DNA of 64,000 bases from Owenia fusiformis (taxonomy: Eukaryota > Annelida > Polychaeta > Sabellida > Oweniidae), in the NCBI GenBank assembly GCA_903813345.2, contig CAIIXF020000009.1:3780001-3844000 (forward strand), written 5' to 3'. The translations under genes and the position numbers were made by a program. Within the stretch, counting starts at the first letter, position 1, and each line of letters starts with the position of its first letter. Below, in pieces: positions 11,983-23,300 of the stretch. The notes beneath the pieces are model-generated. The model saw only the letters and a list, made by a program, of their open reading frames with translations. It was not told the origin of the DNA and did not search any database.

Positions 11983-12947
11983 TTAATGATCAGACTTCTA
12001 AAATAGAATTTAAATAATAGACCTGTCCTGTGGTATTGTTTACCAACCCATAACTAGGCCTTTGCAATCAAACTTGTGATTGCTAAATTACACCCTTGGT
12101 ATACGCAGCTACTGATAATGACCTGGATGGTTGTGGATGTGTGACTGGGGCAGTGCCAATGATTGTTTTTGAAGCAAAATTACCACCTTTTTGTGAGAGT
12201 GACAGTTGGCATCTGTAACAAATGGCAGGGGGTGACATTTTGCTCTGAATTGTTTTTGATTGGTGAACAACCAGAAAAATGACTGAGAGGGTACCTTCCA
12301 AATAATAATTATGAGCAGTGGTCCTTCATGGAAAAGTTAATATTAACTTACAAGATAATTGGGTAATTTAAATGCAAAATAGATGTTGGCAGTGACCAGT
12401 CCATTACGGTAGCTGTGTATACTGAGGGTGACTTGGAAAAACATGGATCTTCCAAGATTACCTCCCTAACTTAAACATGAGCTATAAATTCAATACAAGA
12501 ACATCTGTAAAATACACATAGTTGGAGAATCTCGATATTATAGGTAAATGTTTTTAGAATATTTAAGTAGTCGTTATCCCCCAGGAATTAATCAAGAGAT
12601 CATTAAACAAATCTTTTTCTATTCATCAGAATCAAACAAAACATGTGTTTCTAAAAATTAAAATGTACAAATATATATTTCATTACTTAATCAAAAAAAA
12701 CAATGTAGATAATGATATAAATATGAACAATTCATTTTTATGGGTGGAGGGATCCTCCTCCTCCTTTACAACATAACTGTCCCTTTGGCTCTTCTCTGTC
12801 TATCTAGGCTCTTATATTTGTGACATCACATCTGTCAATAGTCCCTCTAAATGCATAAATGTCCCTTTGCTCTTATGTATGCCCCAAAGAAATTGAATTA
12901 TTAATACTGCTTTTTTCCTGCTATCTTTATAGGCTACTATTGCTGCA

Positions 12948-13138
12948 TTATTGTCCCTTTTCAGCTCTTTTCCGCATGATGGAAAAATAAACAGTTGGTA
13001 GGATGGCACGTAGGATTATTGCAAGTTTATGCATCATAGGACATAGCGTTATTTCCTCTAAACCTCGGGATGTTCCATCAATGATTCGTTTCGCAACATA
13101 CTCGGGTTCCATTCCATTGGCTGTTGTGGCGTCCATCG
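12948..13138 (-). CDS. DHRS7B: DHRS7B coding exon 6 (C-terminus)
   Basis: The acceptor is ATTTTTTCAG just above 13138, entered with two bases completing an Ala codon. It codes [20 protein letters not shown] through the hydrophobic stretch [17 protein letters not shown] to RKRAEKGQ-stop. The basic C-terminal tail resembles that of vertebrate DHRS7B. Confidence 0.9.
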
Positions 13139-16100
13139 CTGAAAAAATGATTTGCAGTTTAATCAACGGAAATTATAATAGTTTTTTTTTTATATAGTGG
13201 TCAGTCTTACAATCCAATAAAATATAAAAAAACTAATTACAGTTTTACCCAGCCCACCTTGGGCTTATTAACCACTGTTATAATAATACTTCATGCATAC
13301 ACATATACATGTAAACATTTGGTTTTCTTGGTTGCAACAACTTTATATTGACAACTTCATACACTGAGATGTGAGCTTTATAACTTTACAATAGAATACT
13401 CAGTCCCCTATAAGGGTGAGATTATCACTTGTTAAAATTAGTTTAATCTTTCAGAAAGCATAACTTCGGATTAGGGGGGGGGCCTGGGGGCCCGGGCCCC
13501 CCCCCTTGGGTGGGCCCAGAAAAAAAAAATTGGGCCCAAAAAAAAACCAGAACAACGGCAATGCCAAAGCGTAGCGAATCCCATCGAACATTTTTCAAAA
13601 GGGGCACCTTCAACCAAAAGTGTCATTAGACAGTGTGACATGCTTATAATATTCACATACCAAATATGAACAAAATCGCTCCACTACTTTTCGAGTTATA
13701 GTAAAATACATTAAAATGGTGGCCATTTTGAAAAATGGCCGCCTTCTACCAAAAGTCTCATTAGACAGTGTGCCATGCTTATGGTATTCACATACCAAAT
13801 ATGAACAAAATCACTCCACTACTTTTCGAGTTATAGTAAAATACGTTAAAATGGTGGCCATTTTGAAAAATGGCCGCCTTCTACCAAAAGTGTCATTAGA
13901 CAGTGTACCATGCTTATACGTATTCACGTACCAAATATGAACAAAATCGCTCCACTACTTTTCGAGTTATAGTAAAATAAGTTAAAATGGCAGCCATTTT
14001 TCAAAATGTCCGCCATTTTTCAAAATGGCCGCCTTCTACCAAAAGTGTCATTAGACAGTGTGCCATGCTTACAGTATTCACATACCGAATATGAACAAAA
14101 TCGCTCCACTACTTTTCGAGTTATAGTAAAATACTTTAAAATGGCGGCCATTTTGAAAAATGACCGCCCTCTACCAAAAGTGTCATTAGACAGTGTGCCA
14201 TGCTTATACGTATTCACATACCAAATATGAACAAAATCGCTCCACTACTTTTCGAGTTTTAGTAAAATAAGTTAAAATGGCGGCCATTTTTCAAAATGTC
14301 CGCCATTTTTCAAAATGGCAGCCTTCTACCAAAAGTGTCATTAGACAGTGTGCCATGCTTATAGTATTCACATACCAAATATGAACAAAATCGCTCCATT
14401 ACTTTTCGAGTTACAGCAAAAATCGTAAAATAACGAGTAAAGGCCGCCATTTTTCAAGATGGCTGCCATGTGCTTTTTTAATATCTACATTTCTAGCTTT
14501 ATTAATGTCCTATATAATTTTTTTTACATTTAAAACATATTGCTATTACAGTTTTACATATTGCACCTAAATTACTGTAAAATCGGCACTAAAATGGCCG
14601 CCATTTTTAAATGAGCGGCCATTTTGAAAATCGGCTTTCGAGCAGAACTTCTACCCCCATAGGGTATATGTGTACAAAATATGAATAAAATCGGGCCAAC
14701 GGTATTTGAGTTATTGCCCGGACGGACGGACAGACAGACGTACGTACGGACGGACGGACGGAGGCATTCCCTATATCCCTCCGAACTTCGTTCGATGGGA
14801 TAATTAGGGCCAATAAAGGCCTTAAGGCCCCCAAAAGTCGGCCTTTTTGGTCATTACTGGGCCTTTTAAGGCCTTATTTTTTAAATTCAGGCCAAATTTT
14901 GAAGAAAATGGGCCTCAAAATTTTAAAATTTGGGCCCACTTTTGCGTTTTAGGGGCCCAAAATTTTTTTCCGCGGATGTTTTTTTCTCTGACCTGAAATT
15001 TGGGCCCCCCCCTTGTTGGTTCCTAGATCCGCCAGCATAAACAGGCAACTGACTAACCAAAATTTTAAAGAAAAAATATATTTAACAGTGTGAAGTCTTG
15101 TGACATATTAAATGTAGGGCTATATTCCATCGAATAACTCTTTTTATAGTTGTTGGCACTGTGTCATACATCTCATACTAAATTCTACACACAATGTTGT
15201 TTATAATGTTTAGTTGATGTGTCTTAAAATAAAACTCCATTTTCATTCAAGAAAATAATATTTAGGAGTTGCTATTTTAAGAAAAAGCACTCTTTCTCAA
15301 AAAGTTTTTTAAGAAGCTGGGGTGGTTGGGTGGTGTCGCATTTATCACAGTTATGCAGAATTGAGTGTAAAACATTTGAGATTGTCCCCTTACCTCCATA
15401 TGAAGTTCCATCTGCCGTGACTGCATTTAGAGAAAGATTTGTCTTTATATAACCTGGGCTAACTACTAATACATTGATGTTCTTTGAGGCTACCTCTGCC
15501 CTGAGACTGTCAAAGAAGGCCTGGGTGGCATGCTTGGATGCTGCATCTGGAAATCAACAAATATCGAGATTTGATTCATTCATTTATTACCATTTTAATT
15601 TGAACTTACATTTTAAATATGGTGACATACACAAATGAAGTAGACAGAATGATATGGCCTTTAAGTACCAAACACAATGCCTCAATAATAAATTAACAAG
15701 GCGTTACTATGCAAAATGTCACACCACCTACCATTTGGTACAGGTGCTGAACACTAACCGCTGAACACCAATTGCGAAATGACAAACACTATCCACAAAA
15801 ACAATATGACACCACTTGTGGAGGTGACATAATAATAAAAAAGTACACCTGTTACATTATTGATAGCTCTGAAAATCTGGGAAATACATAGGATGGAGGT
15901 TCCATCTAAAAAAGCCCAGCCCTGGCCCTGCACCCTTTTTGAAAGTGTGGATGCATGACTCAATACCAAATGTCCATTTCTGACAGTGTCTAGAAACTGT
16001 TTACTTACAAGCAGATCTGTATGGTATTGCAATCCTCCCTTGTACACTACTAACTGCCACAATGCTCCCTTCACCTTGCTGTCTCATGCTCGGCAACAAG

Positions 16101-19100
16101 GCTGAAAATGTAAAGTCAAAAATGATATGCTATGACGTAAAGGGTACTGTACTTCTACTTAATTTGGCAACCGTTTTAATTTGGCGGATCTGCCAGATTG
16201 TTGAAGTAAAATTGTAAACTAGTACCATTAATGCATTGTTAACTAATATTGCAAGTCCACCAAATTAAGTAGCTGCCAGATGTTCACAACAGCAAATCCT
16301 CCAAAACAAGTAGCACCAAATTTAGTAGAAGTACAGTATTCACTATAAGCATACCCTCCTGTAAAGCCTCACTTGGCGTATTTTCAACATTTTTGGCAAA
16401 ATAAAGACTTACTTTTGAACTTTATCTTTCATTAGACATCAACAAAAAAAACATACATCTAGTAAATGCCCATTGTCTTAAATCACTTGTTTCACATTAA
16501 AGTTACCTTTAGTTAAAGCCACCTGTCCTAGATAATTCACAGTAAGTAACTGAAGGTCAACGTCAGTAGTTGTACTTTGAGCCTCCCCTCTGTAGCTTAT
16601 ACCAGCATTATTCACTAAAATATCTACACGATCATAAAAGTTCAAAGCTTGACGAGCAAATTTAGGAATGTGCGCTATGTCAGATAGATCCAGTTTTAAT
16701 ACTTTGGGAGTATATTTCTGAATGGCCTTTCCTGCCTGAAAATACATGGAAATGCAATTTCGTTTAATTCATTTATGTGAATCAATCAAATAATATTAAA
16801 TTTGAAAACCAAGAAAAGTTGAGATTTTTGACAAAAATATGGTTCATTTTCATTTTTGAGGCCAATTTGAAGATCAGCTCTCGTTAGTAAAGTGGCATTG
16901 AACTAAGAGCAACAAATAACCTTTTTGAGAGATAAATGAACTGGTTCCCTACTTAGTTCAGTGTAATAGACTTTTCCCATTTGACATTTTAGTGTCTTTA
17001 AGAACTTTCTGGGATAATTAAAGTAATCAATGTAACATTACCTCCATAGGCTACCCAATTGAAAAATAAAACTAATTACCAACTTATTACCAACTAATTT
17101 ACAACTAATTATCAACAATTCTGCTGGCAATTGGAATTAAAGTTAAGCGTTAATTAAATCAATGATAATTATGGCCCAATTATCAGTAGCAAGTTCAACG
17201 TAAATTAACTTACAATAATGCTGATTTATGATTTTTAGTTGATAGTTAAGATATGAAATGTTTGAGGGTGATAGTAAGTGGTAAATTAAAACGATTTTGT
17301 TCTGAAGTAGATTATTGGTTGATAGTTAACATATAGGATGATTATAATGATAATTAGTCGTAAATTAGGCCCATGATTTAGAAATACAAACCCCCTAAAT
17401 TTAATTTCAAGATGATGGAAAAAGAAAACATGTGAGAGATATTTCTCTCATAAAATTGAGAATTACAACGTGAATGGTGCGTATACTACCATGGAATTTG
17501 GTCAACATTATTATAAGGGTATGTAGAACATGAATACAATGTATGTTAAATCTTATTCACACTTCTGTCTGAAATGTTTATGAATTCAAAAATCTTTTTG
17601 CATCAGATAATATAATATTAATCCTAGAATGCAATTTAGGTACTAACATGGGTTACCTATATTTCACAAGTAATCCAAATGTGCTCTTCTAAATAATGAT
17701 TGTTAGATCACAAAACATATTTTTGATTATATCTGTTACGTCCTTATTGTATAGCATTATAGTCTAATGTTTGTGTTCTGATTTTAGTTGTTGATGGCAA
17801 TAATGATGTTTTCACATGCTTTTCATGAATCTTAAAAATTTGCAAAATAGAATAGCTTTAAAAAAGAGGGGGAGAAACCCCAGGGTTCAAAGATGACATA
17901 CGCTTATAATGTAAATCTGTATTGAGATGACATCGTCGCTGATTGGTTTAGCGAGTCGATCGTTGATTGGTTTAGCGAGTCGATCGTTGATTGGTTTAAA
18001 ACTAGGTCAATTTGAAAACTTTGAAAACCAAGATGGAGGGTACGTTTTCGACAAAAGGAGGTGTGCGAAGGAGGAAATCGTATGTCATCAATTGAATCAT
18101 GGGGTTTTCCCTCCTCTTGCTGTGAAATTTCAATAGTTCAAGTTCATTGTTGTCTGTTCTGAAAGATCCTAATTAAGATGAATATTCCGTCACAAAATAG
18201 TTCAAGATGAAGCAAAAATCTCCGAGTGAAGGGAAGCAAAAAAGAAGCGAGTCATTTTTGAGATGTCACAAATCTGACTTAAACCTAACTTTCAACTAAT
18301 TATCAATAGTAAGTTAGGTGATAATTAGAGATTAACTTACATCAAACTTACAACTAACTTTCAACTAATTTACGTAAATAGCTCATTTGCATATTGATGG
18401 TAGTTAATCGTTAATTAAGTTGCAAATTAAGCGTTAATTAAGTTGATAATTAGCTCATTTGCATGTGAATTTTTACACCTAACTTTCAACTAATTATCAA
18501 TAGTAAGTTAGGTGATAATTGGAGATGATTTTCCATAGGCTTTTTTCAATTGGGTAAGAGCGATAGAAATCATTTTTAAATAATAATAATCGATCTGTGT
18601 TTATCTATGTTTCTCTTGAAAAGATAATACTGGATTCTGTTGGTGCTGCCATCTTTATATCAGCCTAGAACCTATGATTACCTCAGTTGAGTTCATGATG
18701 TCCTGTTTAACTTTGTCCAATGCATCTACATTTCGAGCACTAAGTATAACTTTACATCCAGCAGCATAAAAGGCATGAGCACAAGCTAAAAAGAAAGGTT
18801 AAACTACACTACCTCTCTTGCTTGGTACTGGTATATATTTAAGCTTCCCTTCTAAAATCTAAGATTGGCATACAATGTATAGCACTAGGCCTAGCATATA
18901 TTATATTTACAAATGTACATTCATTCTTTTACAAATGTAGAAATAAAAAAGTAAAGAGTAGAATCATATTTAACTTTGAAACAAACATATTTTACGGATA
19001 TTCAAGCAATATATTAATCATGGGCATTCAATCTTATCCCGTGCCAGGACTATATTTATAGTCCTGGTACGGGATAAATTCAATCTATTGAAAGCCAATG

Positions 19101-19518
19101 TACATGTACTAATCGATGGACCCCCATTCCCCTAAATTTTACAGAGATCTCCATTAAAACTTGCACCTTCATTTCAACTCATTGCATTTAAAAATCAATC
19201 ATGATTTAAATTACCAAATCACAAATTACATCAGTGTAAAGTCATTCACAGAAGGTTCTGAAATTGGAGTTCCTAGATTTTTATAGAAATGTGTTTCTTC
19301 AGTTTTTTTTCATTGACAGGTATGCATAGAGCTATCAAAAATACTTGGTAAAAGTAACACACACCTCTTCCAAGTCCTGAACTGGCCCCAGTAATTAGAA
19401 CCACCTTATCCTGAAGTGACATTTTCCTCCGCCGCGGAGACAACAAGGCATAAAGGATATAAACGACACTTAGAGGCAGCCCGACATTGTACAGAATGTC
19501 ACTAATTGTCCATCCCAT
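12948..19518 (-). CDS. DHRS7B: DHRS7B orthologue, six coding exons, 307 aa (complete)
   Basis: This is a short-chain dehydrogenase/reductase. The mammalian orthologue (also called PexRAP) is an NADPH-dependent acyl/alkyl-DHAP reductase in peroxisomal and ER ether-lipid synthesis. The coding exons on the minus strand are 19518-19365, 18785-18682, 16735-16507, 16101-16009, 15546-15394 and 13138-12948. All have GT-AG borders and phases that join into 924 nt, including TAA. The product has an N-terminal hydrophobic anchor (about residues 10-27), the cofactor motif TGASSGLG (43-50), NNAG (128-131), catalytic Ser181, and Tyr194-x3-Lys198. The order and spacing match the family, and 307 aa is close to the human protein (about 325 aa). 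The ATG has A at -3 and G at +4. Introns carry several TIR elements. Exon assembly is by eye and needs transcript support. Confidence 0.93.
13471..15036. mobile_element. GGGCCC-rich TIR element interrupted by a nested tandem-array element (DHRS7B intron 5)
   Basis: The outer parts (13471-13560 and about 14805-15036) share wording with the short elements at 42169-42410 and 55418-55653: CTTGGGTGGGCCCAGAAA, GGCCTTAAGGCCCC and TTGTTGGTTCC with ATCCGCC at the end. Between them lies a second unit whose ends share ATCCCATCGAAC in inverted orientation (about 13580 and 14795). That unit carries the tandem array at 13600-14420. Confidence 0.6.
13600..14420. repeat. Six-copy tandem repeat, about 135-155 bp unit
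   Basis: The phrase ACCAAAAGTGTCATTAGACA, or a close variant, recurs near 13613, 13747, 13885, 14038, 14174 and 14328. Each copy continues with CATACCAAATATGAACAAAA, CTTTTCGAGTTATAGTAAAA and an inverted AATGGCGGCCATTTT motif. Short ORFs on both strands come from this periodicity. It is followed by a GACGGACGGACAGACAGACG microsatellite near 14720-14760. Confidence 0.85.
15394..15546 (-). CDS. DHRS7B: DHRS7B coding exon 5 (active-site exon)
   Basis: The exon enters after TGATTTCCAG with AT, completing the catalytic Tyr194 codon split as T|AT. It continues [18 protein letters not shown], which supplies Lys198, and [18 protein letters not shown], the family's SPG-x-x-x-T segment. The donor is GGAG|GTAAGG. 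Confidence 0.92.
16009..16101 (-). CDS. DHRS7B: DHRS7B coding exon 4
   Basis: It codes [18 protein letters not shown] and [12 protein letters not shown], including the catalytic serine (Ser181). The acceptor is ACATTTTCAG and the donor GCTT|GTAAGT. A longer open frame over this exon (15754-16074) is read-through into the intron and is not a gene. Confidence 0.92.
16147..16336. mobile_element. Short TA-flanked MITE in DHRS7B intron 3
   Basis: TIRs CTGTACTTCTACTTAATTTG and the inverted CAAATTTAGTAGAAGTACAG bound a 190 bp element flanked by TA. It contains repeats of TTAATTTGGCG. A degenerate relative with the same TTAATTTGGCG phrases lies at 63671-63765. Confidence 0.65.
16507..16735 (-). CDS. 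DHRS7B: DHRS7B coding exon 3
   Basis: It codes residues 87-162, including VLKLDLSDI, the conserved [14 protein letters not shown] and [11 protein letters not shown]. The acceptor is ATTTTCAG just above 16735 and the donor is AAAG|GTAACT. Nothing odd was seen. Confidence 0.93.
17054..18554. mobile_element. TA-flanked foldback element in DHRS7B intron 2
   Basis: Inverted ends CCCAATTGAAAAA and TTTTTCAATTGGG bound 1.5 kb, with TA on both sides. Both flanks are rich in repeated AACTAATTATCAA-type phrases in opposite orientation. A nested unit at about 17864-18117 has its own ends (AAGAGGGGGAGAAACCCC and the inverted GGGGTTTTCCCTCCTCTT). That nested unit contains 2.5 tandem copies of a 24 bp repeat beginning GATTGGTTTAGCGAGTCGAT at 17941. 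Confidence 0.55.
18682..18785 (-). CDS. DHRS7B: DHRS7B coding exon 2
   Basis: It codes [20 protein letters not shown] through KQDIMNSTE. This is the helix and second beta strand after the glycine-rich loop, with Arg at the usual NADP-specificity position (SARN). The acceptor is CTTTTTAG and the donor GAG|GTAATC. Confidence 0.92.
19038..19077. repeat. Perfect-type hairpin in DHRS7B intron 1
   Basis: TATCCCGTGCCAGGACTATA is followed within two bases by its near-exact complement TATAGTCCTGGTACGGGATA. A similar phrase (TATCCCGGTGCCAGGAGTAT) occurs near 27444, so this may be a short dispersed element. Confidence 0.5.
19365..19518 (-). CDS. DHRS7B: DHRS7B coding exon 1 (N-terminal anchor and cofactor loop)
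   Basis: The start ATG is at 19518. It codes [20 protein letters not shown], then [20 protein letters not shown], then [12 protein letters not shown] hydrophobic segment followed by RRRK fits a signal-anchor with positive flanking residues. The donor GAG|GTGTGT at 19364 ends the exon after one base of the next codon. Confidence 0.93.
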
Positions 19519-20179
19519 GGTGTAATGTGGTCTGTCAATTCAGGCAAAGTTAACAATCAAGTCACGATGATATCTGAGCCTGAAATGAAGGGTATATAAA
19601 CATGGGTACTCAATATATAAACAAACAATTATAACCGAAGTAAATAAATGACCATCGATAAACAACATTTCAATTTCTTCAGGCTTAAATACCTCAATGT
19701 CATCACACAAATTGAAATGTTATCATAAAATGTTTGTCAACAAAATAAAAAAAATAATAAAAAATTATAAAAAATCATTATTGACTTCAAACCTATCTTC
19801 CTTTGAAGAAATCAACTGTATATGTCAGTTAGAAATAAATTCAGGTACCTCTAAACGTAGTACGAGATAAGGATAGACTTTGCACATTCTGCCAATCATA
19901 AAAGAACAGTAAATCATTCAAAATTTTTTCTTTTGCCCAAAAAATACAACTCGGAGTGAAAACTACCAATTGCGCATGCGCACTAAAATTTTCACATCCG
20001 CAAATTTTGTTTACAGTTTTCGTATATTTCGACCTAAATATAACACAAAAGAAGCCAACTATTACAGATTAAACGTTACAAAATCATAGCACAAGATGTA
20101 AGCGTAACATAGGAGTTCACATTATATTAGGAATCTCTGCCAATCGGACATAATCATGCCCGGATCGATCACATAAAAA
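19519..20179. promoter_or_regulatory. Divergent promoter region of DHRS7B and RAB40
   Basis: Only 661 bp separate the two start codons, which face away from each other, so the region should hold both 5' UTRs and promoters. It contains the NRF1-type palindrome at 19971-19982. No obvious TATA box sits at a sensible distance from either ATG, and transcription starts cannot be placed by eye. Confidence 0.65.
19971..19982. promoter_or_regulatory. Perfect NRF1-type site TGCGCATGCGCA
   Basis: The 12 bp palindrome TGCGCATGCGCA matches the consensus for Nuclear Respiratory Factor 1 exactly. It lies between the divergent DHRS7B and RAB40 starts in otherwise AT-rich DNA. NRF1 sites are typical of bidirectional, TATA-less metazoan promoters. 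Use by these genes is inferred. Confidence 0.6.
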
Positions 20180-20345
20180 ATGGCGATTTCACCTCCAGTC
20201 TCTCCGAGTCCATCCAAGGAAAAGAGCTATGACTATCTACTTAAATTCTTGCTTGTGGGAGACAGTGATGTAGGGAAGGAAGAAATACTGAGTGGACTGG
20301 ATGATGGTGCTTCTGAATCCCCTTATGGATTTTCATCTGCCTCTG
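20180..20345 (+). CDS. RAB40: RAB40 coding exon 1 (P-loop exon)
   Basis: ATG in the context AAAAAAATGG begins [20 protein letters not shown], followed by [17 protein letters not shown], which contains the P-loop. It ends in SPYGFSSAS plus one base of the next Gly codon, at donor CTCTG|GTGAGT. A short open frame running past this donor to 20374 is intron read-through. Confidence 0.94.
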
Positions 20346-23300
20346 GTGAGTTACCATTGGGGGGGGGTGTATAGGGGGTCTTGGAAGTCCATATACAATA
20401 TTTTTCAGCCCTCTTATACCATATACAATATTTTTTCACCATATACAATATTTTTTGCCTCTCTTATACCATATACGATATTTTAGGTGAAATACAATAT
20501 ACGATAATTTTGAAACTGCTGTTGATTAATATTTGGATGTTTATAAGGAAATAAGATAAGGAGAGAATCCATGTACTACCAAATATATTATTATGAGCCA
20601 AATAGACTGCACAGTGCACATAATTAGACCACAATAATTCCATTTTATCCATTATTACAACAATATTCATTTTGGACACAACCCCATGGTCAAAAATTCT
20701 GTAACTCCATATTATTGTCAAGTAGACAAATTGTACAACTTAATGTACTTCTTTCTTATGACTTATGTCAATTGCATCCTTCATAGTGAGTCAGGGAATG
20801 ATTCTTCTTTCCTTGGGAACACAATTGATTCAAAAATGAGAACGTGGAACCATGGGCTTTCAATTAGAAAGTTGAAAGCCCATGGTGGAATGAAAGACTG
20901 TATGATTCATCATGACATTGTATTCTTTAAAAAATAAAGTTTATTGCGGCAAAGTATGTACAAATAAATCTGTCAGGTAGATAGTGAAGATACAAAATGT
21001 ACAATAATTTGGCAAATCAGCCACTAACCTGTAAAAATGTTTTAAATGTTTGAAAATACAAAACAATATTACTGACTCCTTAAATAATTCATTTCCACAT
21101 AGAAGTTTTGTTTGCCAGTTTCAATAAAATGTTTAAAAATTGGTGACCTACTTCTTTTGAAACAACTAAAAGTAGATCACTGAAAGTTCTCATTTTTAAA
21201 CATCTCTACACTCTTGTCTTGTCTATAAAGTGTATTCTTTGTGGACAATGTTGGATCAAGTTATTAATAATTGAAAGTAGCATGACTTCAATGAGGATTG
21301 CCAAAAACATGGAATATACCTCACATTGAGAGGCTGGACAGTCTAAAGATATCTTATGTTACATTATAAAAAGTCTTTAATGGCACAATTGTGTATAGAA
21401 AACAATAAATAGCAAAATTTCTTACCATCTGCAATTCAGCCATTTCTTGCTGAGTAATAAACTTTCCTCCTCTTTTGAAGAGTCAAAGTGAAGGACCTGT
21501 CATTCTGTGCAGGCCATGATTGTAATGCAATGAGTAAAACAGCTGTTGTGGTGCTAATGGCTATTCATATTAGGCATGTTTAATTGTTTTAGATAAAATA
21601 TTTAGGTAACTGGTGACATATTAAGACTTCAGATTCCTTTAGATACCATATACCACGAGGGGAAAGAGTACCCGTGTATATACAACCTACCGCCGAGCAA
21701 GACACGCACATACCGCCGAGCAAATGTTTGATAATGTCATCTCGTAGGAAAATGGACAATAAAGGTAATATAATGTCACTAACAATTCCTTTGGATGGTT
21801 AGAGTTGTTACTAAGATGTTCTAGCAGGCGCAATTGGCCTAGAATTATAGTTGAAATATATTTTTATGTCCAAATTAAGAGATAAGGTAAACGTATAGTA
21901 GGTTTCGATTTGTTTTTCTCATTCATACTCGCTTTAATTGATAATGTGCCATACATAAGACATACTTGGGTCGGTAAATGGATATGTGCATATGCATAAT
22001 ATATTAAGTGTCAAAATATTAGGTCAAAATAGCACTTTTGAACAGCAAAATCTTCACTTAAACTTTGTCCTAAAAGATCCGAGGTTATCGGACATCGGAC
22101 CCGATGTGATCGACGAGTAATATTATAAAGATCCGAAAATATCTTGAGTAAAGGATCTCAGAATCCGAACATTACTTGAGTAAAATCTGTTGAGATCTGA
22201 TTATATCGTCGAGTTTATGACGTGCTGATGAAAAAATAATAAACATACAATCTGCATCATTCATGTGAATCATTTTGTTGTGAACAATAAATGAAACTGA
22301 AAAAATATGGCTATCACCAGTTACCACTGTACATCGAAACATTGTATTTCAGGTCTTCGGTACAAATGCTTCCACTGTAGTTATAAATCACACGAGATGG
22401 ATGACTTTGTGGTCCACTTCAGTCAGCACCATCCATTACTGAGTATTAAAGTTAATGTGCCTGAGTTAAATGGCAAAAAATGGATTTACAATGTTTTTGA
22501 CTATGGTATTGTATTATCAAAGAAAGATCACGGTAATTTTCGTTTCGAGGATATTGTTATGTATCTGGTTTCAGTACTGGTCATTAAGACATGTAAGATA
22601 TCTGATACCCTTAACTGAGATTACCATGCTTATAGCAGACACTTGTAAGTCTGGCTTCCTACTAGAAACACATTAACTATGTAGTTCTTATATTATGTTT
22701 GATGTATAATAAAGTCTTAATACAAAACACAACATGGTGTCAGATGTGGTCTCACATGAATAAGTAGATCAGAGACAATAACAATGGCAAGTGGATACTC
22801 AAAGATAGTGAAGGAATTAGACTTTTATGGCCCTAATCTCTCAGAAGATTGGAAGAGATGGAGAGAACTTATTGAATTAATGTTTGATTCTCCTGATGCC
22901 ACAAAATGGAAAGAGCAAGAGAAAGCCGCTCAAATTCTCCTTCTCATCGGTGAGAAAGGAAGGGACATTTGCAGATCGTGGATTGCCACTGGGGTACTTT
23001 CGGAATCACAAAAGAAGGAGTCTAAAACCCTCCTTGATAAATTTGAGGAATATTGTACACCCAAGAAAAACAGGTCGATCCAGAGGAAAATGTTCTATGA
23101 ATGCTACCAGTCGAAGGATGAGTCTATTGACGAGTTTGTTACAAAACTTAGACTTATTGGCAGAGACTGTAAATTCCCCGATCTTGACGAGATGATCGCC
23201 GACACGATATTGACACATTGCCATTCAACACAAGTCCAAGAGAAGCTACTAAGATACGAAGAGGACCTCACATTAGACCATGCTCTAAAGATAGCACGCT

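Larger units (their letters stand above)
10008..12947. other. Intergenic region between convergent TMEM11 and DHRS7B
   Basis: No coding region is supported here. It holds the 3' flanks of both genes and two small TIR elements (10703-10993 and 11581-11982). AATAAA-like signals for TMEM11 appear near 11284 and 11339, but none can be assigned firmly. Confidence 0.6.

Noticed and set aside
15754-16074. 106-codon minus-strand frame
   Set aside because: Read-through from the out-of-frame part of DHRS7B exon 4 into its intron.
17927-18136. 69-codon frame with repeats of SLIGLASR
   Set aside because: It is translation of a 24 bp tandem repeat inside a MITE-like element.
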